A DNA stretch of 64,000 nucleotides from DASSBQ01 sp040981125 (GTDB taxonomy: Bacteria; Nitrospirota; Nitrospiria; Nitrospirales; Nitrospiraceae), in contig JANRMQ010000010.1 in the NCBI GenBank assembly GCA_040981125.1, forward strand, positions 94,176 to 158,175. Reading direction: 5' to 3'. Positions 8,112 through 16,252 of this stretch are shown piece after piece. The notes beneath the pieces are model-generated. The model searched no databases and was not told the origin of the DNA. It was given only the letters and a program-made list of their open reading frames with translations. Numbering within the stretch: the stretch's first letter is position 1; every line of letters starts with the position of its first letter. The position numbers and the translations under genes were made by a program.

Positions 8112-8878
8112 TGATGCGGCCGATTATTGTCATTGCATTGAACACGTTTCGAGAGAATCTTCGCGACAAAATTCTTTACAACCTCCTGCTGTTTGCCGTG
8201 TTGTTGATGGGGGCGTCGGTGTTGTTGGCGGATTTGACGATCATGGAACATCACAAGATCGTGACCGATATGGGGTTGGCCGCGATCAATTTGACCGGCG
8301 TCATGATTGCCATCTTGGTGGGCATCGGGTTGGTCAGCAAGGAGATTGAACGGCGCACCGTGTACACGATCATGGCCCGCCCTATTAGTCGCGCACAATT
8401 CATCATGGGGAAATATCTCGGTCTTGTGATCACTCTCTCCGTCAATGTGTCGGTCATGTCGGTGGTCCTCTTTATCACCATGTCGGCATATCGAGTGCCG
8501 GTTCACGCCTCACTATTTCAAGCGATCGAGCTGATCTTCATCGAGCTTCTCCTGGTCACGGCGATGGCGCTGTGCTTTTCGACCTTCTCCTCCTCGACAC
8601 TGAGCGCCATCATGACCATTGGATTATATGTGATCGGGCACCTGACGGCCGACATGAAGAGCATTGCGGAGAAGAGTCACAACGAAGCGATGAAGCTCGT
8701 CATGACTGCGCTGTATTATATATGTCCGAACCTGGAAGTCCTCAACATCAAGGGACAAGCGGCGACCGGGATTGCGGTCACTGCGACATATCAAGCTTTG
8801 GCTACCGGCTATGGCCTGCTGTACGCCACGCTCTTGGTCTGTACGGCCTGCGCCGTGTTCCAACGGCGGGACTTTTGA
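8111..8878 (+). CDS. ABC-2 type transporter permease (PilI-like)
   Basis: This 255-residue integral membrane protein has about six hydrophobic segments (around residues 21-40, 58-75, 100-130, 140-165, 168-185 and 225-245). The motifs KEIERRTVYTIMARPISR and FIMGKYLG are typical of ABC-2 permeases of the NatB/GldF/PilI kind. It partners with the ATPase encoded just before it. In Myxococcus xanthus a related pair (PilH/PilI) is needed for pilus biogenesis; this is analogy only. The ATG could be 8111 or 8114, and GTG 8108 is also in frame. Its stop overlaps the wecB-like start (TGATG), implying translational coupling. Confidence 0.85.
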   Translation: MMRPIIVIALNTFRENLRDKILYNLLLFAVLLMGASVLLADLTIMEHHKIVTDMGLAAINLTGVMIAILVGIGLVSKEIERRTVYTIMARPISRAQFIMGKYLGLVITLSVNVSVMSVVLFITMSAYRVPVHASLFQAIELIFIELLLVTAMALCFSTFSSSTLSAIMTIGLYVIGHLTADMKSIAEKSHNEAMKLVMTALYYICPNLEVLNIKGQAATGIAVTATYQALATGYGLLYATLLVCTACAVFQRRDF

Positions 8879-10017
8879 TGCGGGGCGGTTCTTCACGAGA
8901 CGGTGCGGTGACGGCGCTCACCGTGATTGGCGCCCGGCCGCAGTTCATTAAGGCGGCGACGGTGTCGCAGGCCATTGTCACCATGAATCGTGAGAACGAG
9001 CCCAGACGCCGGATTCGTGAGATTCTTGTACATACCGGCCAACATTACGATAAGGAAATGTCGGACGTCTTTTTCCGAGAACTGGAGATTCCATCGCCGG
9101 CCCATCAACTCGGCATCGGCTCAGGCTCGCATGGAGAGCAAACCGGCCGGATGCTTGGGGCGTTGGAACGCATCATGAGTGCCACCGGTCCGGATTGCGT
9201 CATCGTATACGGGGATACGAACTCAACCTTGGCCGCAGCGCTTGCCGCAAGCAAGCTGCGTATTCCCATCGCCCATGTGGAGGCCGGTCTTCGCAGCTTT
9301 AATAAGGCCATGCCAGAGGAAATCAATCGCGTTCTCACCGATCATATGGCCTGCTGGTTGTTTTGTCCGACTGATCAAGCGGTTAAGAATTTGAGCTGTG
9401 AAGGAGTTAGCAGCGGAGTGCATTTGGTCGGGGACGTCATGGCCGACTCGGTCCGAGCGAGCTTACCGATTGCAGAGCGAGAAAGCCGGATTCTCCAACG
9501 CCTTGACCTGGCTCCAAAGCAGTACATCCTCGCCACGGTGCATCGAGCGGAAAATACGGATGACAAGGAACGGTTGACAGGAATCGTCCGAGGATTGGCG
9601 CTGCTCGAGAGACCGGTGCTTGTGCCATGTCATCCGAGGACCAGAAAGATGTTGGACCACTTTGGCCTCGACCGATTCATAATCCCATCGCAGGTGCGGC
9701 TGATCGATCCCGTAGGCTATCTGGATATGTTGAGGCTCGAATCGCAGGCCAAGATGATTCTGACCGATTCAGGCGGCGTCCAGAAAGAGGCATTTTGGCT
9801 GAGTGTCCCTTGCGTCACGCTTCGTGACGAGACGGAATGGAACGACACCGTGGATGCAGGCTGGAACCGTCTTGCCGGGACATGTACGCAACGGATTGTA
9901 TCGACCGTGAAAGCGGCGCTGGACACGAAACCGCCTGAACACAAACCTCATAGCAAGTCGGATGTGGCGAAGACAATCTTGAAGACGCTTGTTGACTCGG
10001 TTCGAGCCAGATTATGA
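8878..10017 (+). CDS. wecB: UDP-N-acetylglucosamine 2-epimerase (non-hydrolysing)
   Basis: This 379-residue cytoplasmic enzyme interconverts UDP-GlcNAc and UDP-ManNAc, giving ManNAc-type precursors for surface glycans. All family motifs are visible: GARPQFIK (18-25), HTGQHYD, YGDTNST, HVEAGLRS, MPEEINR, ATVHRAEN and TDSGGVQKEA. The length matches the WecB/MnaA family. The start is ATG 8878, overlapping the permease stop. Its own stop overlaps the next start by 4 bp (ATGA), so it belongs to the same operon as both ABC transporters. No UDP-ManNAc dehydrogenase is seen in the window, so the product may be used directly or oxidised by an enzyme encoded elsewhere. Confidence 0.9.
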   Translation: MRGGSSRDGAVTALTVIGARPQFIKAATVSQAIVTMNRENEPRRRIREILVHTGQHYDKEMSDVFFRELEIPSPAHQLGIGSGSHGEQTGRMLGALERIMSATGPDCVIVYGDTNSTLAAALAASKLRIPIAHVEAGLRSFNKAMPEEINRVLTDHMACWLFCPTDQAVKNLSCEGVSSGVHLVGDVMADSVRASLPIAERESRILQRLDLAPKQYILATVHRAENTDDKERLTGIVRGLALLERPVLVPCHPRTRKMLDHFGLDRFIIPSQVRLIDPVGYLDMLRLESQAKMILTDSGGVQKEAFWLSVPCVTLRDETEWNDTVDAGWNRLAGTCTQRIVSTVKAALDTKPPEHKPHSKSDVAKTILKTLVDSVRARL

Positions 10018-10802
10018 TGCGCCGGTCCGCCCTGTTTCGGTATGCGCGCTTGATCCTTAGTCTTACCGCTCTCGATCTTAGAATACGCTTCGCCGGCTCA
10101 AAGCTGGGATTGGCCTGGCTTATTCTTGCTCCGGCCCTTACCGTCTGTGCCTACGTGCTCCTGTTTGGTGGAATCCTCAAGGTGCAAGTGTGTGCGGATT
10201 GTGATCGTCTAAGCTATGGGCTGCTAGTGGTGACGGGGCTGTTGCCGTGGATCGGTTTCTCCGAAAGCGTTTCTCGCGGTACCGCCTCGGTGCTGGCGCA
10301 ACGGAATCTCATGAAAAGTCGTGTGTTTCCCATGGAAGTGATTCCGGTTACAGCGGTATGCACCGGCATATTGGGACAACTGGCGGGGACGATCATGCTG
10401 ATTTGTGGTCTGTTTATCTTCGGGAAACTCAGCCTTACCATTCTGTTCTTTCCGGTACTCATCGTGCTCCAAGCCTTACTGACCGTGGGCCTGGTGTGGT
10501 TTCTGTCTTGCGTGAATATCATTTACCGCGACACGTCTCAGATGGTCTCCCTCGGCCTTCTGTTGCTGATGTTTCTCTCGCCGATCGCCTATACACCGGA
10601 CATGGTGCCCAAAGAGCTGGCGTTTGTCCTTGCGGCTAACCCCCTTGCGTTTCTCATTGAGGGATATCGCGATATTCTTCTGTTCGGCCGATTGCCTGCG
10701 TTGAACAGTGTGGGTGTCTTCGCAGGGTTTGCCGCGCTCGCCGGCATTGCGGGACATCAATATTTCATGCGGTTAAGGCGCCTTTTACCGGATTGCGTGT
10801 AA
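10014..10802 (+). CDS. wzm: Polysaccharide ABC exporter permease (Wzm-like)
   Basis: This 262-residue protein has six predicted membrane helices and the ABC2_membrane/Wzm-KpsM pattern: RIRFAGSKLGLAWLILAP near residues 23-40, GLLPWIGFSES, NLMKSRVFPMEVIP, YRDTSQM and ANPLAFLIEGYRDILLFG. It forms the inner-membrane channel that moves a lipid-linked glycan to the periplasm. Its partner is the ATPase encoded directly after it, whose ATG at 10802 uses the last base of this stop codon. This places the locus in the ABC-transporter-dependent class of polysaccharide export. Confidence 0.9.
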   Translation: MMRRSALFRYARLILSLTALDLRIRFAGSKLGLAWLILAPALTVCAYVLLFGGILKVQVCADCDRLSYGLLVVTGLLPWIGFSESVSRGTASVLAQRNLMKSRVFPMEVIPVTAVCTGILGQLAGTIMLICGLFIFGKLSLTILFFPVLIVLQALLTVGLVWFLSCVNIIYRDTSQMVSLGLLLLMFLSPIAYTPDMVPKELAFVLAANPLAFLIEGYRDILLFGRLPALNSVGVFAGFAALAGIAGHQYFMRLRRLLPDCV

Positions 10803-12067
10803 TGGCTCAGGACGCGATTGTTACCAAGGGGCTCTCCAAGCGATACAAATTGTACGGGGGCCGTTCAGGGCAGTTATTGGACTTTCTTGGAATGCCGGCT
10901 GGAAAGAAGAGTCAACGATATAAGGAGTTCTGGGCGGTGTGGGATGTGACGCTCAACATTGCGAAGGGCACAACGCTGGGAATCATCGGACGTAATGGAG
11001 CAGGAAAGAGCACGCTCCTGCGGTTATTGGCCGGAGTCAGTACGGCAACCAACGGCGAACTGATCGTAAATGGACATACCGCCGCTCTTTTGGAGTTGGG
11101 TACCGGATTCCATCCCGATTTGACCGGTCACGAGAACATCTTCGCCTGCGGTCTCTACCTGGGGCTGGATCGCCCCTGTATGGAATCCCTGTACGACGAT
11201 ATCGTCTCCTTCGCCGAGCTGGGGCCGTTTCTGCATCAGCCGGTTCGAACTTACTCGGCGGGAATGCATATGCGTCTGGCATTTTCAGTCGCAACGGCCC
11301 AGGCGGCGGACATACAAGTTATCGACGAGGTATTGGGAGTCGGGGACGCCTACTTCTTCGGCAAGTGCCTTCAGCGCTTCCGCAGATTTCAAGAGACCGG
11401 TGGGACGACGATCCTTGTCTCGCATGATCATGCGGCGCTTCTTCGGGTCTGCAATCGGTGCGTGTGGATCGAACAGGGAAAGGTCGTGGCCGATGGACCT
11501 CCGCTGGAAATCGTATCCGCCTACACCCAGGCCGTATATGAAGAGCAGGACCGCTTGCGGCGGCCTGAACCCAGTGTGTCCGGCCATGATCTGACGGCTG
11601 CGCACGCGCTTCGAGCCGCCAAGTCCGTCAGAATCGACGATGTGCAATTCTTGGACGGTGATCGGCGGGTACGGCGTCGATTCGAAATGGGCGACAGTCT
11701 GGTAGTGCGCGTGACGTATTCATCGCTTGTCGTCCTGGAGGATGCGGTGGTCTCGGTGGTTGTGTCGCGAGCGGACGGCTTGATCGTCTCCAACGCGATC
11801 TCTGCAATGGATGGCGCCGGTCTCATGATCCCGGATGGTCGTGGATCGATCGATGTGATCTTCAACCCGCTGAATATAGGTCCAGGAGAATATATGGTGT
11901 CGGTCGGCATTTATCCGTCGCTGGACCTCCTGGATTCCATCAGCCCGCAGCATGCCGTGATCTGGCATCGCTACGTCACATTCTGCATTTGTGCTCCGCC
12001 TGGAATCGCCGTTGAGCTCGGAGTGTGTCGGCAACCGGTCCAATGGCATGTGGCAACGCGCGGCTGA
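10802..12067 (+). CDS. wzt: Polysaccharide ABC exporter ATPase with C-terminal carbohydrate-binding domain (Wzt-like)
   Basis: This is a 421-residue protein. Residues 1-240 form the ATPase: Walker A GRNGAGKST (63-71), signature YSAGMHMRL (151-159), a Wzt/TagH-type Walker B (IDEVLGVGD) and H-loop SHD (207-209). Residues from about 270 to 400 form a beta-rich Wzt_C-type domain, which in studied O8/O9a-type systems recognises a terminal modification of the finished chain before export. A methyltransferase gene follows 14 bp downstream, which fits such end-capping (inference). ATG 10802 is chosen over TTG 10793. Confidence 0.9.
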   Translation: MAQDAIVTKGLSKRYKLYGGRSGQLLDFLGMPAGKKSQRYKEFWAVWDVTLNIAKGTTLGIIGRNGAGKSTLLRLLAGVSTATNGELIVNGHTAALLELGTGFHPDLTGHENIFACGLYLGLDRPCMESLYDDIVSFAELGPFLHQPVRTYSAGMHMRLAFSVATAQAADIQVIDEVLGVGDAYFFGKCLQRFRRFQETGGTTILVSHDHAALLRVCNRCVWIEQGKVVADGPPLEIVSAYTQAVYEEQDRLRRPEPSVSGHDLTAAHALRAAKSVRIDDVQFLDGDRRVRRRFEMGDSLVVRVTYSSLVVLEDAVVSVVVSRADGLIVSNAISAMDGAGLMIPDGRGSIDVIFNPLNIGPGEYMVSVGIYPSLDLLDSISPQHAVIWHRYVTFCICAPPGIAVELGVCRQPVQWHVATRG

Positions 12068-12081
12068 CAGCAAAGATATAC

Positions 12082-13035
12082 ATGGTTCACGCGTACACGG
12101 CCTATTGTGTCTGCCCCGCCTGCCGCTCTGACCTCGTCTCACAAGAGAGCGTTCTGCGTTGCGTGGCGTGTAATACTGAATACCCCGTCCGAAACGGGAT
12201 CCCGATTCTGCTACCCGCTTATCTCAGTCAGCGCCAGATCGAATATGAACGCTGCTATCATTCGATTGCGGAGGACGACCTGCGTGAGCCCATCGAGCCC
12301 CAACGCAACCCGCGTCATCGCATGCTGATGAAGTTCATCGGTGATGTCAGAGGAAAAAAGGTATTGGATATAGGATCGAGCCATGCCCGATATCTCGGGG
12401 AGCTCAAGGCGGATGTTAAGGTCGCGCTGGATATCGCAATGCCGTATCTGGAGGCGACTTCCAAGGACGACATCATAAGGATTTGCGGCGATGCGGAGTA
12501 TTTGCCGGTCAAGGCCGGCTCTTTCGACGTCATTATTATCTCCGACATTCTCGAGCATTTACTCAATCCGCAGAAGCTGGTCGATGTCCTGCGTACGGCC
12601 TGCCGAGCTTCGTCCCGGATTATCGTCCACATTCCATGGGAAGAGCGGTTGGAATCCTATCAACACGCGAAATATGAATTCACACACCTGCGGAGCTTCA
12701 CCGCCTATCGGTTCGCCGAATTGTGGCGGGGGTTCCACGTGAAGCGGGTCAAAGAGACGGGGCCGTGCTTGGAGGATCCCATCATCTTCGCGTTGGAGCC
12801 AAGGCTGCCGCGATCGCTCTATAACGTCCTTGTGCACGCATATTATGAGACGAACTTATCCAAGTGGGACTATGAGACCCGCACGCGGTGGATCAGCGAA
12901 CTCCCACGGCGGGAGTGGTGGCTACTCCGTTTATACAAGCCCATGTTCCGCATCTATGAATTGAAGGTATCACGCGGCGCCCTCTGGCCGGCCCTGTTCT
13001 GGAAACTTCAGAAGCTGGGCCGAAAGCTGTTCTAG
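12082..13035 (+). CDS. SAM-dependent methyltransferase with N-terminal Trm112-like zinc motif
   Basis: This is a 317-residue protein. A short N-terminal Zn-ribbon-like segment has Cys 11 and 14 (CPAC) and Cys 27 and 30 (CVAC), followed by the Trm112-like YPVRNGIPILL. A class I methyltransferase fold follows: KVLDIGSSHARYL at about residue 93, an acidic loop LDIA, and a DVIIISDILEHL motif near 150. The target is unknown. The position right behind wzt suggests methylation of a sugar, possibly the chain-end signal read by Wzt. ATG 12082 is given; an in-frame ATG 12025 would overlap wzt by 43 bp. Confidence 0.82.
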   Translation: MVHAYTAYCVCPACRSDLVSQESVLRCVACNTEYPVRNGIPILLPAYLSQRQIEYERCYHSIAEDDLREPIEPQRNPRHRMLMKFIGDVRGKKVLDIGSSHARYLGELKADVKVALDIAMPYLEATSKDDIIRICGDAEYLPVKAGSFDVIIISDILEHLLNPQKLVDVLRTACRASSRIIVHIPWEERLESYQHAKYEFTHLRSFTAYRFAELWRGFHVKRVKETGPCLEDPIIFALEPRLPRSLYNVLVHAYYETNLSKWDYETRTRWISELPRREWWLLRLYKPMFRIYELKVSRGALWPALFWKLQKLGRKLF

Positions 13036-13069
13036 CAAAATCCGGCCCCCATCCATGAGGCAGACCGGC

Positions 13070-14425
13070 ATGTCCTCAAAGGACTGTCCCGAACGCATCC
13101 TGATGTTGGTTCCACATGAGCCCGACGCGGATCCTCGTGTGCGCTGGGTGATGCAACTGTGCAGAGAGATCGGCCCGACCGAGGTGATCGGGTTGTCGGC
13201 ATGGAATTCGGCCGGGGTCGATTCCAATAAACCTGTTCGTGAAGCAGAAGGGAACATCTATGTGGAACGTATTGATCTCCACGAATATGCGTCCATGCGC
13301 CGAAAGGCCTGGGCGATGCTCACATCCTTCCTCTCGGTCGGTGGGACAATCCGGCGATACCTGGAACGTAAGCGAAACACACCGAGTCCGGATGCAGCCA
13401 ATGCGGATGGTGAAGAGGAACGCCTGTCATGGGTACGTCGGATAGACCACCGGATCGGCTCATGGTGCCGCTTTCATTCCGTGTGGGCCGCCTATGAGTT
13501 AATAATCGACTCCCTTTATCGCCGAGCTCGATCGTCCTCCGTTATCCCGCGAGTGATTATTTGCCACGATGTGCTTGCGCTGGCCGCGGCAATTCGGCTC
13601 AAACCGCTCTTTCGATGTTCGGTCCTCTATGACGCGCATGAACTCTGGCCCGAAGCCGATCTGCTGGCGGAACAATGGGAGAGAAACGCGATGGCCGATT
13701 ATGAGGGAGGGCTTGTTCGGCAGGCGGACGCGGTCGTGACGGTGACTCCTCAGATTGCACGGCACCTGGAACGGCAATACCGGCTCTCCAACGTCATCTG
13801 CGCACCCAATGCGACACCGGTCGAAGCGGAGCACGCTTCTGATGAACTGCGGCCGGCATCCTTGCCGGTGAAATGTCTGTTCCAAGGACAGGTGACCTGG
13901 AGGCGAGGATTGGAGGAGTTGCTAACCGCTTGGCAACGGATCGATCCGAAGCTGGCGGTACTGTATCTCAGGTGTCCGGAAAATGAATATTTGTCGTACT
14001 TGAAGACAAAGTTTGATCAAATAATCAGGGACGGCCGGGTGATTCTCTTGCCGGCTGTCCGAGAAGAACAGCTGGTGGCCGCCGCACGGACAGCCGATGT
14101 CGGCGTGATTCCCTATGTCGGTCCGAACTTGAACCATGTGTATTGCTGCCCGAACAAACTCTCACAATATATGCAGGCGGGACTGGCCATTCTGAGCAAT
14201 CGACTGGCATTTGTAAGCGATGTCATCGCGCGGCATCAATGCGGGCTGACCTATGAGGCTGACAAGCCGGCAACCCTGGTTGAAGCCGTTCACTTTCTGG
14301 CCGAAAACCCGGCGGCTCTTCTTGGCATGAGACGCAGAGCCGGCAACGCCGCTCGAATGGATTTCAACTGGCAACACCAGTCGGCGGCTTACAAGCGTGC
14401 GATTGCGACTCTCTACGCAGGTTAA
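13070..14425 (+). CDS. Glycosyltransferase family 4-like
   Basis: This 451-residue protein has two Rossmann-like halves. The first contains VPHEPDADPRVRWVMQL near the N-terminus and YDAHELWPE in the middle. The second contains LFQGQVTWRRGLEELL, an ADVGVIPYVG acidic stretch and CPNKLSQYMQAGLAIL, the GT4/GT-B nucleotide-sugar site. It probably transfers a hexose from an NDP-sugar to the lipid-linked glycan at the inner face of the cytoplasmic membrane; donor and acceptor are unknown. Two starts are possible: 13055, without a ribosome site, or 13070, with GAGG 9 bp before; the latter is used. Confidence 0.82.
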   Translation: MSSKDCPERILMLVPHEPDADPRVRWVMQLCREIGPTEVIGLSAWNSAGVDSNKPVREAEGNIYVERIDLHEYASMRRKAWAMLTSFLSVGGTIRRYLERKRNTPSPDAANADGEEERLSWVRRIDHRIGSWCRFHSVWAAYELIIDSLYRRARSSSVIPRVIICHDVLALAAAIRLKPLFRCSVLYDAHELWPEADLLAEQWERNAMADYEGGLVRQADAVVTVTPQIARHLERQYRLSNVICAPNATPVEAEHASDELRPASLPVKCLFQGQVTWRRGLEELLTAWQRIDPKLAVLYLRCPENEYLSYLKTKFDQIIRDGRVILLPAVREEQLVAAARTADVGVIPYVGPNLNHVYCCPNKLSQYMQAGLAILSNRLAFVSDVIARHQCGLTYEADKPATLVEAVHFLAENPAALLGMRRRAGNAARMDFNWQHQSAAYKRAIATLYAG

Positions 14426-14441
14426 CTCACTTCGATTACGT

Positions 14442-16238
14442 ATGGATGCAATTCCAAAGACCAAACGAATCCTGGTGCTCTATTGGCATCCTGGGCCTGG
14501 AAGTTTGCGAATTGCCATCAGCCGGCATCTCCATGTCCTGGACTGGAGTCCTGCCGCGCATCGCGTCTTGTATTTCAATGCTGTGAATGGCGTGCCGAAT
14601 TGGGTGCGCCATTTCAGATGGGATGTCGTCGTTTTCCACACCACCTTCCTCTGTCTCCGATGGAGCCATCTGTTTCATAAATGGAAGTGGCACATTCGAT
14701 GGCTCAACGAAGTGAATTGCCTCAAGGTCGCGTTTCCACAAGATGAATATGATCATGCTCACATTTTGGACGAGTGGTTGTTCGAACTGGGCGTCCATCT
14801 GATCTTTACGAATTTTGACGAGACGTATCGCCGAACGCTCTATCCTCTCATGTACGAGCGCGCCATTTTCCGACAATGTCTCACCGGATATATCGACGAA
14901 ACGGATGCCCATGATATTCAGGGAAGCTTGCGCGATCAGGATCCGCGACCGATGGATATTGTTTACCGTGCGTCACATTTGCCCTACTGGTTCGGTTCTC
15001 ATGGCCAGTTGAAGCACCGGATTGCCGAGCAAGTCCTCGTCGCAGCCGGTAGTCATGGTCTCCGGGTGGATATCAGCACAAAAAGCGAAGACACGATCGT
15101 GGGTCCTGCATGGCTGAAGTTTCTTCGGTCCGGGCGTACGGTGATTGGCTGTGAAAGCGGGTCCAGCGTCCTGGATCGTCGAGGAGCGATCAAGGCAAAA
15201 ATCCAACAGGTGATGCTCGCCAATCCAGACGTAACCCTTGAACAAATAGCGTCGTTCCTTCCGGCGGATTGGGATGGATACCGGTTCTTCGCCGTCAGTC
15301 CACGCCATCTCGAAGCCGTGATGACGAGAACATGCCAGGTATTGATTGAAGGCGCCTATGACGGAATATTACATCCTCACATTCACTATCTGCCTTTGCG
15401 GCGGGATTGGTCCGACCTTGCTGAAGTTTTGGAAAGAATAAAGAATCGTGCTCTTATCCGCGAGCTTTCTCTGCGCGCTTACCGGGACATCTGTGAAAGC
15501 GGGCGATACACCTATCGGCGTTTCGCCGACGAGATAGAAGACGCCATGCAGTCAGCCGCGGATCATCAAGGGGTCCGTGTCGGCGGCTCCTTTACTACGT
15601 GGGCGCGAATTGCATGGCCCGCGACTTGCCGGATCGCGCGCGCGTCGGAAGTCGGCCGCCTTGCGCGGTACAGAATGGCCATGACGATTGTCACATCTCC
15701 ATTCTACTGGTGCTTTCTGCGGCACCCTCTTGTCTGTATGGCCAAGGCGCAACTCGCTCTGCGATTAATTGCAAGTAGTCCACGGGTGCGGCGGTTAGTA
15801 AAAATCGTTGCCGGGGATAAGTCGCTCAGAGAAAAGCTCCGTTTACGGGATCTCTTGTTGGATTGTTTCATGTTGCGCATCCTGCAGCAACTCAACGATG
15901 GACGGGTCAAAGGACTCGGCAAGGTGCATCTGACCGTCGATTGGCAAGAAGCGAAAGGCGAAGTGATCTTCAAGAGCCAGTCCATCGATAAGCTGACAGA
16001 ACAAGATCGCGCGATCCTTCGGTGTCCTTTGGGTACGTGGGCGGAACAGATTGGCCCTCCCGACCGGATTGTTTGGGACCATTCCGCCATCGGGCGGGAA
16101 GTGCTGTATCCCGTGTTTCGGTCAAAACGGATTACCCTTCCGATCGGGGACAACGGCATCTATCGGTTTCGTACGTTGCCGCTCCTCGCGCGACAGTATC
16201 GTGGCGAATTGGTCGGGGCATTGGCTCCCGGGATGTGA
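14442..16238 (+). CDS. CgeB-like putative glycosyltransferase, large paralog
   Basis: This is a 598-residue protein. About residues 200-390 carry a segment also present in the gene at 23915: GCESGSS, then an acidic/Lys stretch, then TCQVLIEGAYDGIL followed by HYLPLRRDWSD and a helical end. This resembles the C-terminal part of CgeB/glycosyltransferase-like proteins. The N-terminal part (VLYWHPGPGSLR, VVFHTTFL, NEVNCLKVAFPQDEY) looks like a GT-B acceptor domain. Beyond residue 400 is an extra domain of about 200 residues that I do not recognise and the paralog lacks. It is probably a glycan transferase, but no catalytic residue can be assigned. It starts 16 bp after the preceding gene, at ATG 14442. 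Confidence 0.65.
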   Translation: MDAIPKTKRILVLYWHPGPGSLRIAISRHLHVLDWSPAAHRVLYFNAVNGVPNWVRHFRWDVVVFHTTFLCLRWSHLFHKWKWHIRWLNEVNCLKVAFPQDEYDHAHILDEWLFELGVHLIFTNFDETYRRTLYPLMYERAIFRQCLTGYIDETDAHDIQGSLRDQDPRPMDIVYRASHLPYWFGSHGQLKHRIAEQVLVAAGSHGLRVDISTKSEDTIVGPAWLKFLRSGRTVIGCESGSSVLDRRGAIKAKIQQVMLANPDVTLEQIASFLPADWDGYRFFAVSPRHLEAVMTRTCQVLIEGAYDGILHPHIHYLPLRRDWSDLAEVLERIKNRALIRELSLRAYRDICESGRYTYRRFADEIEDAMQSAADHQGVRVGGSFTTWARIAWPATCRIARASEVGRLARYRMAMTIVTSPFYWCFLRHPLVCMAKAQLALRLIASSPRVRRLVKIVAGDKSLREKLRLRDLLLDCFMLRILQQLNDGRVKGLGKVHLTVDWQEAKGEVIFKSQSIDKLTEQDRAILRCPLGTWAEQIGPPDRIVWDHSAIGREVLYPVFRSKRITLPIGDNGIYRFRTLPLLARQYRGELVGALAPGM

Positions 16239-16252
16239 CGCGCCCATCGATC

